Source: Bacillota bacterium (lineage in GTDB: Bacteria; Bacillota; Limnochordia; Limnochordales; ZCTH02-B6). Taken from it: a stretch of DNA of 64,000 bases. This document shows, in pieces, positions 1 to 7,521 of this stretch (the first letter of the stretch is position 1; each line of letters opens with the position of its first letter). The position numbers and the translations under genes are program-made. The notes below the pieces were generated by a model that was given only the letters and a program-made list of their open reading frames with translations, ran no database searches and was not told the origin of the DNA. The stretch covers positions 1-64,000 of the forward strand of contig JACDOI010000006.1 in assembly GCA_017656145.1 (NCBI GenBank). The letters are read 5' to 3'.

Positions 1-45
1 GCTCTGGGGGGGGGGGCGGGGGGGGGGGGCGGGGGGGCGGGCGGT
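1..45. repeat. G-homopolymer-rich low-complexity stretch
   Basis: The first ~45 bases are almost only G with a few C. No gene or known signal is visible. It could be a genuine G-tract or a sequencing/assembly edge artefact; the abrupt change to normal complexity near base 45 favours an edge effect. Confidence 0.6.
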
Positions 46-199
46 TCCCTCTTTTGCCAAACTGGGGGGTCACCACCGGCTGCGGGACGCCCTCGAGAGG
101 GTGTCCCGCCCAGCCGGCGCCGGCTGGGCCGGCGCTTTGGCAGCCAGGATCTTCTTTCCACTGCGGGCCATCTCCTGCTCCCCTGCATCAGGCCCGGCC

Positions 200-510
200 G
201 GCGCGGATTCCACAGGTTATCCACAGGCTTCGACGGCGTCAGTAAGCCCGCCGACGGAGCAGAAAGCGCCGAGCTGGGGATGATGTAATTCCACAAGTTG
301 TCCACAGAGTCGAAAATGGCGTCGTGCCGGGCTTCGAAGTCGGTCCCGCGCGGGAGCAGAGAGGGAGATGACAGCTCTGAGCTGGGCTTTCACGCGGGAG
401 CGGGTAAGTCACAGGCCGTCAGGGCCGTCGCGGCAAGGCGGATAGCCCGCGGCGGCCGCGGTTATCCACAGAATTCTCCACAAGGGGCGCGCGAGAAGAT
501 TTTTTCGCGT
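200..510. other. oriC: DnaA-box cluster (putative chromosomal origin, oriC side)
   Basis: The gene-free stretch 1-618 upstream of rpmH holds three near-perfect DnaA boxes on the plus strand: TTATCCACA at 217-225, TTGTCCACA at 298-306 and TTATCCACA at 462-470. Each has a second CCACA half-box close by: CCACA at 210-214 and 291-295 (11 bp before), and 478-482 (12 bp after). An AT-rich run lies near 494-506. In Bacillota the region between rpmH and the divergent dnaA normally carries the origin boxes. dnaA itself is not in the window and would be expected to the left. Origin activity is inferred from boxes plus synteny. Confidence 0.75.
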
Positions 511-559
511 AAGGGGACGCGGAACGCCTGTGGGACGGGTGCGCGTGAAGGGCTAAAGC

Positions 560-589
560 TTGACGCTCTCGCGAGCCGTGGTCTATAAT
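560..589 (+). promoter_or_regulatory. sigma-A-type promoter of rpmH
   Basis: TTGACG (560-565) and TATAAT (584-589) are separated by 18 bp, 30 bp before the rpmH start. A GGAGGA ribosome binding site lies at 604-609. The match is close to consensus, as expected for a ribosomal protein operon. Confidence 0.8.
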
Positions 590-618
590 CGAGACAGTTT
601 TCCGGAGGAGTGAGTAGC

Positions 619-753
619 GTGAAGCGCACGTACCAACCCAACCCGGTGCGGAAGCGCCGGACCCACGGGTTTTTGAGCCGCATGGCGACCCCGGGCGGCC
701 GCCGGGTGCTCAAGCGGCGGCGGGCGAAAGGGCGTCATCGGCTGACGGTGTAG
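619..753 (+). CDS. rpmH: 50S ribosomal protein L34
   Basis: Encodes a 44-residue, extremely Arg/Lys-rich protein starting MKRTYQPN and containing the L34 hallmarks [12 protein letters not shown] and [11 protein letters not shown]34 is a small component of the large ribosomal subunit. The GTG start at 619 follows GGAGGA by 9 bp and sits 30 bp after a strong promoter. Length is exactly typical (44-45). It heads the conserved origin-side operon rpmH-rnpA-yidD-yidC-jag; rnpA begins 7 bp after its stop. Confidence 0.97.
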   Translation: MKRTYQPNPVRKRRTHGFLSRMATPGGRRVLKRRRAKGRHRLTV

Positions 754-760
754 CCCGGGC

Positions 761-1153
761 GTGGCACGATTGGAACGGTTGCGGCGCCCGCGGGATTTCG
801 CCCGGTGTTACGAATCGGGGCGGGTGCGGAAAAACCGGATCGCGGTGCTTCACGTGGCCGATTCGCCGGACGGCGTGACCCGCGTCGGATTTTCGGTCAG
901 CAAGAAGGTGGGCAAAGCGGTGGTCCGCAACCGGGTAAAGCGGCTATTGCGGGAAGCCGTGCGGGCCCACGCGGAACAGTTGGCCCCGGGCCTTCACTTG
1001 GTGGTGTCGGCCCGGGCGGCGGCGCGTGAGGCGGAATTCGCGAGCGTTCTTTCGGCGGTGGGCCAGCTGCTCGCAGGGGCCGGGGCGTTGCAGACCCATG
1101 ATGCCCCCGCGGGGGCGAGGGAGCCGGGGAAGGGAGCGGGCAACGGCCGGTGA
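761..1153 (+). CDS. rnpA: Ribonuclease P protein component
   Basis: Protein subunit of RNase P, which with the RnpB RNA trims the 5' leader of precursor tRNAs. The 130-residue protein has the family signature: [12 protein letters not shown] near residues 43-54 and the RNR motif [11 protein letters not shown] at 55-65. The N-terminal start [11 protein letters not shown] is typical. The last ~20 residues are a Gly/Pro-rich extension that family members usually lack. GTG start 7 bp after rpmH; the 3' end overlaps yidD by 4 bp, indicating translational coupling. Confidence 0.95.
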   Translation: MARLERLRRPRDFARCYESGRVRKNRIAVLHVADSPDGVTRVGFSVSKKVGKAVVRNRVKRLLREAVRAHAEQLAPGLHLVVSARAAAREAEFASVLSAVGQLLAGAGALQTHDAPAGAREPGKGAGNGR

Positions 1154-1362
1154 TGCGGATGATGCTGGTATTCGCCATCCGGGTGTATCGTCGCGCGGTG
1201 TCGCCGCTCTTTCCTCCCAGGTGCCGGTTTTACCCGTCGTGCTCCGCATACGCCGAGGAAGCGATTACCCGCTACGGCGTGTTGCGGGGCGGGTGGCTGT
1301 CGCTGAAACGACTGCTGAAGTGCCATCCGTGGCACCCCGGCGGGTACGATCCGGTGCGGTAA
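1150..1362 (+). CDS. yidD: Membrane protein insertion efficiency factor YidD
   Basis: A 70-residue protein of the YidD family, a small membrane-associated protein that assists YidC-dependent membrane protein insertion. It has an N-terminal amphipathic/hydrophobic helix, the motif [15 protein letters not shown] (about 25-39) and the C-terminal [13 protein letters not shown]. Start ATG 1150 overlaps the end of rnpA (ATGA-type coupling). Position between rnpA and yidC is the canonical one. Confidence 0.95.
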   Translation: MMRMMLVFAIRVYRRAVSPLFPPRCRFYPSCSAYAEEAITRYGVLRGGWLSLKRLLKCHPWHPGGYDPVR

Positions 1363-1388
1363 ATGCGGGTCTAAACGGGGGCGGATTG

Positions 1389-2018
1389 ATGGACTTCTTG
1401 CGCGACGTTATGCTCCAGATGCTCGTCTTTTTTGCGGATCTGACCAACAGCTCCGGCTTGGGAATCATCCTCTTGACCCTTGTGATCCGCCTGCTGCTCT
1501 TTCCCCTCACGCTTAGCCAGACGAAGTCGCTCGCGGCCATGCGGGAGCTGCAGCCGAAGATGCAGGAGTTGCAGCGGAAGTACAAAGACAAGCCGCAGGA
1601 ATACCAAAGGCGGTTGCTGGAGCTCCACCGGGAGCACAATATCAACCCGCTGGGCGGGTGTCTGCCGGTGCTGGTGCAGCTGCCCATCCTGTGGGCGTTG
1701 TTCTTCGTGTTGCGGGAATTTCCGCTGGAGCAGCGGCAGTTTCTCATATGGGATTTGGCCGGGCCGGCGGGGGAGCCGTACTGGATTCTTCCGCTGCTGT
1801 CAGGCCTGACGACGTACGGGCAAATGATGCTCAGCGCCACGGATCCCAGCCAGCGAGCGATGATGTTCATCATGCCGGTGTTTCTCGTATGGGTGAGCGT
1901 GCAGTTCCCTGCCGGGTTGGTGCTTTACTGGGTGGTCAGCAACGTGTTCTCCATGGGCCAGCAGTACGTGATTAACCGACAGCTGGCGGCGGCGAAGAAG
2001 GGGGACAAGGTGCGCTGA
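1389..2018 (+). CDS. yidC: Membrane protein insertase YidC/OxaA/SpoIIIJ
   Basis: Insertase that places membrane proteins in the cytoplasmic membrane, with or without SecYEG. The 209-residue protein has hydrophobic segments near 24-40, 92-108, 131-147 and 158-185, and the conserved cytoplasmic coiled hairpin at 43-83 between the first two. Arg34, in the segment VIRLLLFPL, corresponds to the conserved groove arginine. The reading frame stays open upstream to 1026, but ATG 1389 gives the family N-terminus and follows a G-rich ribosome site. There is no lipoprotein signal peptide, so it is shorter than SpoIIIJ. Its stop overlaps the jag start (TGATG). Confidence 0.93.
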   Translation: MDFLRDVMLQMLVFFADLTNSSGLGIILLTLVIRLLLFPLTLSQTKSLAAMRELQPKMQELQRKYKDKPQEYQRRLLELHREHNINPLGGCLPVLVQLPILWALFFVLREFPLEQRQFLIWDLAGPAGEPYWILPLLSGLTTYGQMMLSATDPSQRAMMFIMPVFLVWVSVQFPAGLVLYWVVSNVFSMGQQYVINRQLAAAKKGDKVR

Positions 2019-2782
2019 TGCAAGTGGTGGAGAAGGTGGGGCGCACAGTGGAGGAGGCCGTCGCGGGCGCGCTGGCGGAGCTGGGCGCTTCCCGTGACGA
2101 GGTGGAAGTCGAGGTGCTGGAAGAGGGTACCAAAGGACTGTTCGGGCTGCTCGGGGCAAAACAGGCGCGCGTGCGCGTTCGGCGAAAAGCCGGGGTGGCG
2201 GGGGAACCTCCGGTCATGGACGAAGAGGCCGGATCCGGTGGAGCTCGGGCAGCCGAGGGGGAGCTTGGCGAGGAGCGAGAGGGGCCGGGGGCCGCGCGGG
2301 AGGATGCTCAGCTACGGCCGTGGCCGCCGGAGGAAAAAGTGGCGGCGGCGCGGACGTTTTTGACGGGCGTGCTGGTGCGGATGGGCGTCGATGCGGCGCT
2401 TGAGAGCCGGGTGGACGAGGATGGTTTCGTTCACGTCAATATCGTCGGGGAGGACCTGGGGCTGGTCATCGGCCGGCGGGGGCAAACCTTGGACGCGCTG
2501 CAGTTTTTGGTCAACCAGGTCGCCAATCGAGGTTCGGGCGAGCGGGTTCGGATCGTGCTGGATGCGGAAGGGTACCGGGAACGGCGGGCTGAAGCCCTCA
2601 GGGCGCTGGCCCGGCGAATGGCAGCCCGCGCAAGGCGCCAGGGTCGCCGGGTGGTGCTGGAGCCGATGAGCGCGATGGAGCGGCGGATCGTCCACCTGGC
2701 GCTGGCGAACGAGCCGGGCGTGGAAACCCACAGTGAGGGCGAGGACCCCAACCGGCGGGTGGTCATCGTGCCTCGGGGGTAA
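2018..2782 (+). CDS. jag: RNA-binding protein Jag/KhpB (Jag-N, KH, R3H)
   Basis: A 254-residue single-stranded nucleic-acid binding protein. The Jag-N domain spans about 1-52 (containing EGTKGLFGLLG), followed by a low-complexity Glu/Gly linker at 60-100. The KH domain has its GxxG loop IGRRGQTL at 151-158. The R3H domain lies near 215-250 and includes ERRIVHLAL and the C-terminal PNRRVVI. Relatives regulate cell elongation and division, and SpoIIIJ-linked sporulation, post-transcriptionally. It overlaps yidC by one base, the conserved SpoIIIJ-Jag pair. A rho-independent terminator follows 25 bp later. Confidence 0.94.
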   Translation: MQVVEKVGRTVEEAVAGALAELGASRDEVEVEVLEEGTKGLFGLLGAKQARVRVRRKAGVAGEPPVMDEEAGSGGARAAEGELGEEREGPGAAREDAQLRPWPPEEKVAAARTFLTGVLVRMGVDAALESRVDEDGFVHVNIVGEDLGLVIGRRGQTLDALQFLVNQVANRGSGERVRIVLDAEGYRERRAEALRALARRMAARARRQGRRVVLEPMSAMERRIVHLALANEPGVETHSEGEDPNRRVVIVPRG

Positions 2783-2806
2783 TGGCTGTGAATCGGTGCG
2801 GGTGGG

Positions 2807-2840
2807 AAAGCGCGAAACGGTCCGTTTCGCGCTTTTCTTA
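2807..2840 (+). terminator. Rho-independent terminator of the rpmH-jag operon
   Basis: A perfect 12-bp stem (AAAGCGCGAAAC at 2807-2818, GTTTCGCGCTTT at 2824-2835) with a 5-base loop is followed by a T-rich tail (to about 2840). It separates jag from rsmG. Confidence 0.88.
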
Positions 2841-2894
2841 TTTCCCCATCGCCGGTTCGAGATGGTCGGCGCCGGGAGGGAGGTTTGTGAAAGC

Positions 2895-3572
2895 GTGACG
2901 GGCAGACCGGGCCTGGAGGGGTTGGAGGCGTACTGCCGGGAGATGGGGATCGACCTGGAACCGGGCCAAAGTGCCCTTTTGCGGCGGTTTTGGGCCATGG
3001 TGCTTGAGCAGAATGCGCGGGTCAACCTCACGCGGATTACCGACGACCGGGAGGCGGTGCTGAAGCACTTTGTGGACTCGCTGACCGTGTTGCGCGCGGG
3101 GGTGATCCACGCTGGCGCCAAGGTCGCGGACGTCGGGACGGGCGCAGGGTTTCCGGGCGTGCCGCTCGCCATCGCTCGGCCGGACGTGCGGGTGCTGCTC
3201 GTGGAAGCGACAGGGAAGCGGGTGAAGTTTCTGGAGGGCGCTGTCGGCGCCCTAGGACTCAAGAACGTGGAAGTGTTGCACGAGCGGGCGGAGGAGCTGG
3301 CTCGGCGGACACGCGGGGCGGGCGTCGCGGACGCGGTCACGGCGCGGGCGGTTGCCCCTCTGTACCGCTTGGTGGCGTGGTGCGTTCCGTTGCTCCGGGC
3401 CGGCGGGCACCTCGTAGCGATGAAAGGCCCGGACGTCTCGGAAGAACTGGGACAAGCGGAACAAGCCCTGGGGAAAGCCGGCGCCCGGGTCGCAGCTGTC
3501 CACAGGCTCGAGTTGCCGGGCGGCGCCGGGGGGCGAACGTTGCTGGTGATCAGGCGCGAGGCGGTTGGGTAA
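2895..3572 (+). CDS. rsmG: 16S rRNA (guanine527-N7)-methyltransferase RsmG
   Basis: SAM-dependent methylase of G527 in 16S rRNA (GidB family). The SAM-binding loop VADVGTGAGFPGVPLA is at about 78-91, preceded by the GidB signature VNLTRITDDREAVLKHFVDSL (43-63, not quoted in full as a motif) and followed by the ARAVAPL region. I prefer GTG 2895, which follows GGGAGGGAGG by about 11 bp and gives 225 residues; ATG 2862 would add 11. In many Bacillota rsmG follows mnmE-mnmG; here those two genes are absent and a terminator precedes it. Confidence 0.9.
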   Translation: MTGRPGLEGLEAYCREMGIDLEPGQSALLRRFWAMVLEQNARVNLTRITDDREAVLKHFVDSLTVLRAGVIHAGAKVADVGTGAGFPGVPLAIARPDVRVLLVEATGKRVKFLEGAVGALGLKNVEVLHERAEELARRTRGAGVADAVTARAVAPLYRLVAWCVPLLRAGGHLVAMKGPDVSEELGQAEQALGKAGARVAAVHRLELPGGAGGRTLLVIRREAVG

Positions 3573-3644
3573 GGGGACGGGAAGGAGGCCCTCGCGCAGG
3601 TCTCGAAATGAAGGGCGACGGGTCAGGGAGGCGGTGAGGCCTGG

Positions 3645-4622
3645 GTGCGGCTCAGCGAGCTGCTGAAAGGAAAAGGCATGGACGAGGCCGCGGGCCGGCG
3701 GGCACCCGGGACGGACCGGACACGGGCGGGCGAGCGGGTGGAGGAAATCCCGGTTTCTTCCATCGCAGCGTCGCCGTTTCAGCCGCGGCGCGCCATCGAC
3801 GAATCTTCGGTTGAGGAGCTCGCGGCATCGGTGTCCGAAAACGGCCTGCTGCAGCCGGTGATCGTGCGGCCTGTGGCCGGCGGCTACGAGCTGGTGGCGG
3901 GCGAGCGGCGCTTTCGGGCGTGCAAGCAGCTGGGATGGACGACGATTCCCGCGGTCGTCCGAGAGCTGACGGATGAGGCTGCGGCGGCGCTGGCGATGGT
4001 GGAAAATTTGCAGCGGCGGGACTTGACGCCGCTGGAGGAGGCAATCGGCTACCGGAACTTGCTGGACCGGTTCGGCTGGACCCAGGAAGAACTCGCGCGA
4101 AGGCTGGGCCGCAGCCAAAGCGCGATCGCGAACAAACTGCGCCTGTTGCGCCTGCCGGAAGCGGTGCAGGAGCGGCTGGCGAACCAGAGGTTGACGGAGC
4201 GGCACGCCCGGGCGCTGTTGCGGCTTCCCCAGCCAGCGGAGCAGGAGCGGTTGGCGAAAGAGATCGAGGCTCGCGGGTTAACGGTGGAGGAGACTGAGCG
4301 CCGGGTCGCGGAGCTGCTGAGCGCGTCTCGCGAAGGCCGGAAGGCGGGGGGGGACGGCGGCGATTTGGAACAGGAAACGTCGCCGGGCCCGCGCGGGAGC
4401 AGCCGGGACCGCGAACCGGGGGAGGAGAACCGGCCGAGCGGGCGGCGGATGGTCCGGGTGTACAAAGACGTGCGGCTGTTTCGCAATAGCATCGATCGAG
4501 TGGTCCAGGAGCTCCGGGAGGCGGGACTGCTCGTAGAAGTCGATGAGGCGGTGTGGGAGGACAGCCGAGCGGAGTGGTGGGAAATGCGGATCCGTGTAGG
4601 GCGGGCCAAGGAGCCGAGGTGA
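3645..4622 (+). CDS. noc: Nucleoid occlusion protein Noc (ParB-like CTPase)
   Basis: ParB-family DNA-binding protein. The N-terminal ParB/Srx domain carries the CTP-binding motifs GERRFRA (86-92) and ENLQRRDL (120-127). The helix-turn-helix at 145-170 reads SQSAIANKLRLLRL, the Noc-type recognition helix rather than the Spo0J type. Noc binds NBS palindromes and membranes and blocks septation over the nucleoid. A perfect NBS at 8279-8294 supports the call. The paralogue spo0J lies downstream of soj, the usual Bacillota order. GTG start. Confidence 0.88.
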   Translation: MRLSELLKGKGMDEAAGRRAPGTDRTRAGERVEEIPVSSIAASPFQPRRAIDESSVEELAASVSENGLLQPVIVRPVAGGYELVAGERRFRACKQLGWTTIPAVVRELTDEAAAALAMVENLQRRDLTPLEEAIGYRNLLDRFGWTQEELARRLGRSQSAIANKLRLLRLPEAVQERLANQRLTERHARALLRLPQPAEQERLAKEIEARGLTVEETERRVAELLSASREGRKAGGDGGDLEQETSPGPRGSSRDREPGEENRPSGRRMVRVYKDVRLFRNSIDRVVQELREAGLLVEVDEAVWEDSRAEWWEMRIRVGRAKEPR

Positions 4623-4626
4623 TCCG

Positions 4627-5418
4627 ATGGCCAGGGTGATTGCGATCGTCAATCAAAAGGGCGGCGTCGGCAAGAGCACGACGGCGGTCAATCTCGCCGC
4701 GTACTTGGCGGTCGGGGGGGCCCGGGTTCTGCTGGTCGACTTGGACCCGCAGGGAAATGCCACGAGCGGCGTTGGGGTCGACAAGGTGCGGCTTGAGCGG
4801 TGCATGTACGATGTGCTGGTTCATGAGGAACCGCTTGAGAGCATCTTGCAACAGTGCTCCATCGAGGGATTGTGGATTGCGCCGGCGACCATTGAGCTGG
4901 CCGGCGCGGAGATCGAGCTGGTGGCGGCCATGTCCCGGGAGTTCCGGTTGCGGCGGGCGATTGAAGGCGTTAAGGAGCGGTTCGACTACATACTCATCGA
5001 TTCGCCCCCATCGCTGGGCTTGTTGACGCTCAACGGGTTGACCGCGGCGGATTCGGCGCTTGTGCCAATCCAGTGCGAGTATTACGCGCTGGAAGGGCTC
5101 AGCCAGCTGGTCAAGACGCTGAAGCTTGTGCGGGATCATCTGAACCCCGAGTTGAAGGTCGAAGGCATCGTGATGACGATGTACGACGCCCGCACCAACT
5201 TGTCCCAGCAAGTCGTGGAGGATGTCCAGGCGTTTTTCGCCGGGGCGGAAGCGCGGCGGTACATCCCGGAACAAGTTCGGGTGTTCCGATCGGTCATCCC
5301 GCGCAACATTCGCCTCAGCGAAGCGCCTAGTTTCGGCCAGCCCATCGTCCTGTACGACGCCCGGTCCCGGGGGGCGCGGGCGTACGAAGAGCTGGCCCGG
5401 GAGGTCCGGGCGGGATGA
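4627..5418 (+). CDS. soj: Chromosome partitioning ATPase Soj/ParA
   Basis: A 263-residue ParA/MinD-superfamily ATPase that dimerises on DNA with ATP and works with Spo0J/parS in origin segregation and DnaA control. The deviant Walker A KGGVGKST is at 11-18, Walker A' LLVDLDPQGNATSG near 36-49, and Walker B-like ILIDSPPSLG near 121-130. ATG 4627 follows GAGGTGA. It lies 4 bp after noc and overlaps spo0J by 4 bp, so the three genes are coupled. Confidence 0.95.
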   Translation: MARVIAIVNQKGGVGKSTTAVNLAAYLAVGGARVLLVDLDPQGNATSGVGVDKVRLERCMYDVLVHEEPLESILQQCSIEGLWIAPATIELAGAEIELVAAMSREFRLRRAIEGVKERFDYILIDSPPSLGLLTLNGLTAADSALVPIQCEYYALEGLSQLVKTLKLVRDHLNPELKVEGIVMTMYDARTNLSQQVVEDVQAFFAGAEARRYIPEQVRVFRSVIPRNIRLSEAPSFGQPIVLYDARSRGARAYEELAREVRAG

Positions 5419-6269
5419 GCCGGCGGGCGCTGGGGAGGGGATTGCGGGCGCTGATTCCCGGCGAGGAGCGAGAGGAGACGCGGGTCGAAGAGGTGGCCGT
5501 CGACCGGATCCGGCCGAACCGGTATCAGCCGCGAACGGAGATGGATGAGGAGTCTCTACAGGAGCTGGTCGAATCGATCCGGGTTCACGGCGTGCTGGAA
5601 CCCGTTATCGTCCGGCCGACGGGCGACGGGTATGAGCTTGTGGTCGGCGAGCGGCGGTGGCGGGCGGCCCGGCAGGCGGGGCTGGCGGTCATCCCATCGG
5701 TGGTGCGGGCGATGTCCGATCAGGAGGCTGCCGTCCTCGCCCTCGTGGAAAACTTGCAGCGGGAAGACTTAAATCCCATTGAGGAGGCGCGCGCGTATCG
5801 CCGGCTGATGGATCTGGGCTTGACCCAGGAGGAGGTCGCGGCACAGGTGGGGCGGAGCCGCCCCGCGGTGGCCAACAGCTTGCGGCTTCTGGCGCTGGGC
5901 GAGGAGGAGCAGCGGGCGGTGGCGAGCGGGCAGGTGAGCGTCGGCCACGCGAAGGTTCTTCTGGGCGTGGAGGACAAGTCGTTGCGGCAGGAGCTTCTGG
6001 CGGAGATCGTGAGCAAGGGATTGACAGTGCGGCAGGCGGAGGCCCTGGCCCGCAAGCACGCTCGCAAGGCCCGGAGGATGGCCGCTCGCGGGGCGCGCCA
6101 GCTCCATCCGGACCCGGTTTGGAAGGATGTGGAGATGCGCTTGTCGGAAGCGTTGGGCACGCGCGTCAGTGTCCAGCGGATGGGGGAGGGCGGGCGGATC
6201 GTCATCGAGTTTTACACGGCTGAGGATGTGGGCCGGTTGCTCGAGTTGATTGTTCCACGTGGAACATAA
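5415..6269 (+). CDS. spo0J: Chromosome partitioning protein Spo0J/ParB
   Basis: ParB-family CTPase clamp, 284 residues. The N-terminal GRGLRALIP (7-15) is the ParA-interacting segment. GERRWRA (78-84) and ENLQREDL (112-119) form the CTP site. The helix-turn-helix is at about 136-160, and the C-terminal dimerisation domain ends in VPRGT. ParB loads at parS, slides on DNA and recruits SMC. Unusually, a perfect parS lies inside the last codons of this gene (6251-6266). Start ATG overlaps the soj stop. Confidence 0.95.
   Translation: MSRRALGRGLRALIPGEEREETRVEEVAVDRIRPNRYQPRTEMDEESLQELVESIRVHGVLEPVIVRPTGDGYELVVGERRWRAARQAGLAVIPSVVRAMSDQEAAVLALVENLQREDLNPIEEARAYRRLMDLGLTQEEVAAQVGRSRPAVANSLRLLALGEEEQRAVASGQVSVGHAKVLLGVEDKSLRQELLAEIVSKGLTVRQAEALARKHARKARRMAARGARQLHPDPVWKDVEMRLSEALGTRVSVQRMGEGGRIVIEFYTAEDVGRLLELIVPRGT
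6251..6266. promoter_or_regulatory. parS: parS centromere site
   Basis: TGTTCCACGTGGAACA is a perfect 16-bp palindrome matching the bacterial parS consensus TGTTNCACGTGAAACA at all but one position. It overlaps the 3' end of spo0J, encoding its last residues before the stop. Location within ~6 kb of the DnaA boxes fits a primary origin-proximal ParB loading site. Confidence 0.95.
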
Positions 6270-6292
6270 CCCGCGCGGTGAGGAGGGGGCGC

Positions 6293-7462
6293 ATGGTGCA
6301 GCAGCGGGACGACGGCCAGAGCAGAGACGCTGCCGCCTGGACGCGGCTCAAGCCGGGCCAAACGGTTACCCTGCGAGCCGAGTCTCCGCTCCACAAAGGC
6401 GCGTACGAGTGCTCCGTCATCGAATCGTCCCCCGAACGGCTCCGCATCACCATGCCCATGGTGGATGGCCGCCTGGTCCTGGTTCCCGTCGGAACGCCTG
6501 TGCACGTCGAAGGCGAGGCGGAAGGCGGCACGATAGCGCTCCAGGCCCGGGTCATCGACCGGCAGGGGGGATCGTCCCGCAGCCTCCTGCTGGGGCCGTT
6601 GCCTGAGCCGCCTGCCTATCTGGCCCGGAGGCCGACCGGCGCGCCCTCGCGCACCATAGCCGTCACCAGCGGCAAGGGTGGGGTTGGGAAGACCGCCTTT
6701 GTGGTCAACCTCGGCGTGGCATTGTGCGAGTTGGGCAAGCGTGTGTGCGTGGTCGACGGCGACCTGGGGACGGCCAACGTCGACGTCATCCTCAACTTGA
6801 CGCCCCGGTTCAACCTGGCTCACGTCATCGCCGGCGAAAAGACGATATTCGAGGTGTTGGTGGAAGGGCCGGGCGGGCTGGTCGTGCTCCCCGGTGGTTC
6901 CGGGTTGCAGGAGCTGACCGATCTGGGGGACCGCCAATTTGCCAAGCTGCGGACCCAGTTCCAGCAACTGGAGCGCTACACCGACATCCTGCTCCTGGAT
7001 ACCGGCAGCGGGCTTTCACGGTCGGTGACGAACTTCCTTCGAGCGGCTCACGAAACCATCGTCATTACAACGCCCGAGCCTCACGCGATCACCGACGCAT
7101 ATGCGCTGCTGAAGGTCATTTCCCGCCACGAAGACGACTTGACCATGCGCCTGGTAGTCAACCGGACTGCAAGCCGCGAGGAAGCCCATGATATCGGGCA
7201 GAAAATGCTGTTCGCCAGCCAGCGGTTTTTGGGAGTGGACATGACTTTCCTGGGATACATCCCCGAAGACCCAGCGGTCGGCCAGGCGATCCGCCGGCAA
7301 GCGGACCTCCTCTCGACCTACCCGAAGAGCCGGGCGGCGGAGTCCATCCGCCGGATCGCCGGCACGCTCCTCCAGGAAGGGGAGCCGAATCCGGAACCGG
7401 CGGGCGGCCGGGAAGGACGCCGTTCGTTCGTCCAACGGATCCGGGCCGTCCTTGGCCGTTGA
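6293..7462 (+). CDS. Fusion of a YcgR N-terminal-like (PilZN) domain with a FlhG/MinD-like ATPase
   Basis: A 389-residue two-domain protein. Residues about 18-108 resemble the N-terminal domain of YcgR/YpfA flagellar brake proteins (PilZ-partner beta barrel; LKPGQTVTL, YECSVIESSPERLRITMP). Residues 120-350 form a MinD/FlhG-type ATPase with deviant Walker A SGKGGVGKT (126-134) and VDGDLGTANVDV (154-165). The tail is basic. FlhG proteins set flagellar number and place, but this gene sits 23 bp after spo0J rather than in a flagellar operon. ATG 6293 is chosen because GAGGAGG ends 6 bp before it. The role is inferred: a spatial-regulator ATPase, possibly responsive to c-di-GMP through a PilZ partner. 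No PilZ RxxxR motif is seen in the protein. Confidence 0.8.
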   Translation: MVQQRDDGQSRDAAAWTRLKPGQTVTLRAESPLHKGAYECSVIESSPERLRITMPMVDGRLVLVPVGTPVHVEGEAEGGTIALQARVIDRQGGSSRSLLLGPLPEPPAYLARRPTGAPSRTIAVTSGKGGVGKTAFVVNLGVALCELGKRVCVVDGDLGTANVDVILNLTPRFNLAHVIAGEKTIFEVLVEGPGGLVVLPGGSGLQELTDLGDRQFAKLRTQFQQLERYTDILLLDTGSGLSRSVTNFLRAAHETIVITTPEPHAITDAYALLKVISRHEDDLTMRLVVNRTASREEAHDIGQKMLFASQRFLGVDMTFLGYIPEDPAVGQAIRRQADLLSTYPKSRAAESIRRIAGTLLQEGEPNPEPAGGREGRRSFVQRIRAVLGR

Positions 7463-7521
7463 ATCCCCGCCGGGAGCGCAAGAGCGCAGTGAGCGGGCAG
7501 AAATCGCCCGCGCTGCCCGTC

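Noticed and set aside
1026..1388. Upstream extension of the yidC reading frame
   Set aside because: It overlaps rnpA and yidD and has no membrane-insertase similarity; ATG 1389 gives the family start.
3652..5274. Very long antisense open frame opposite noc/soj
   Set aside because: Antisense to clear genes, low-complexity Pro/Arg-rich product, typical of GC-rich DNA. Similar antisense frames across the window were left out.
7487..7517. Imperfect hairpin between the PilZN-FlhG gene and yyaC
   Set aside because: Mismatched stem and no T-tract, so not called a terminator.
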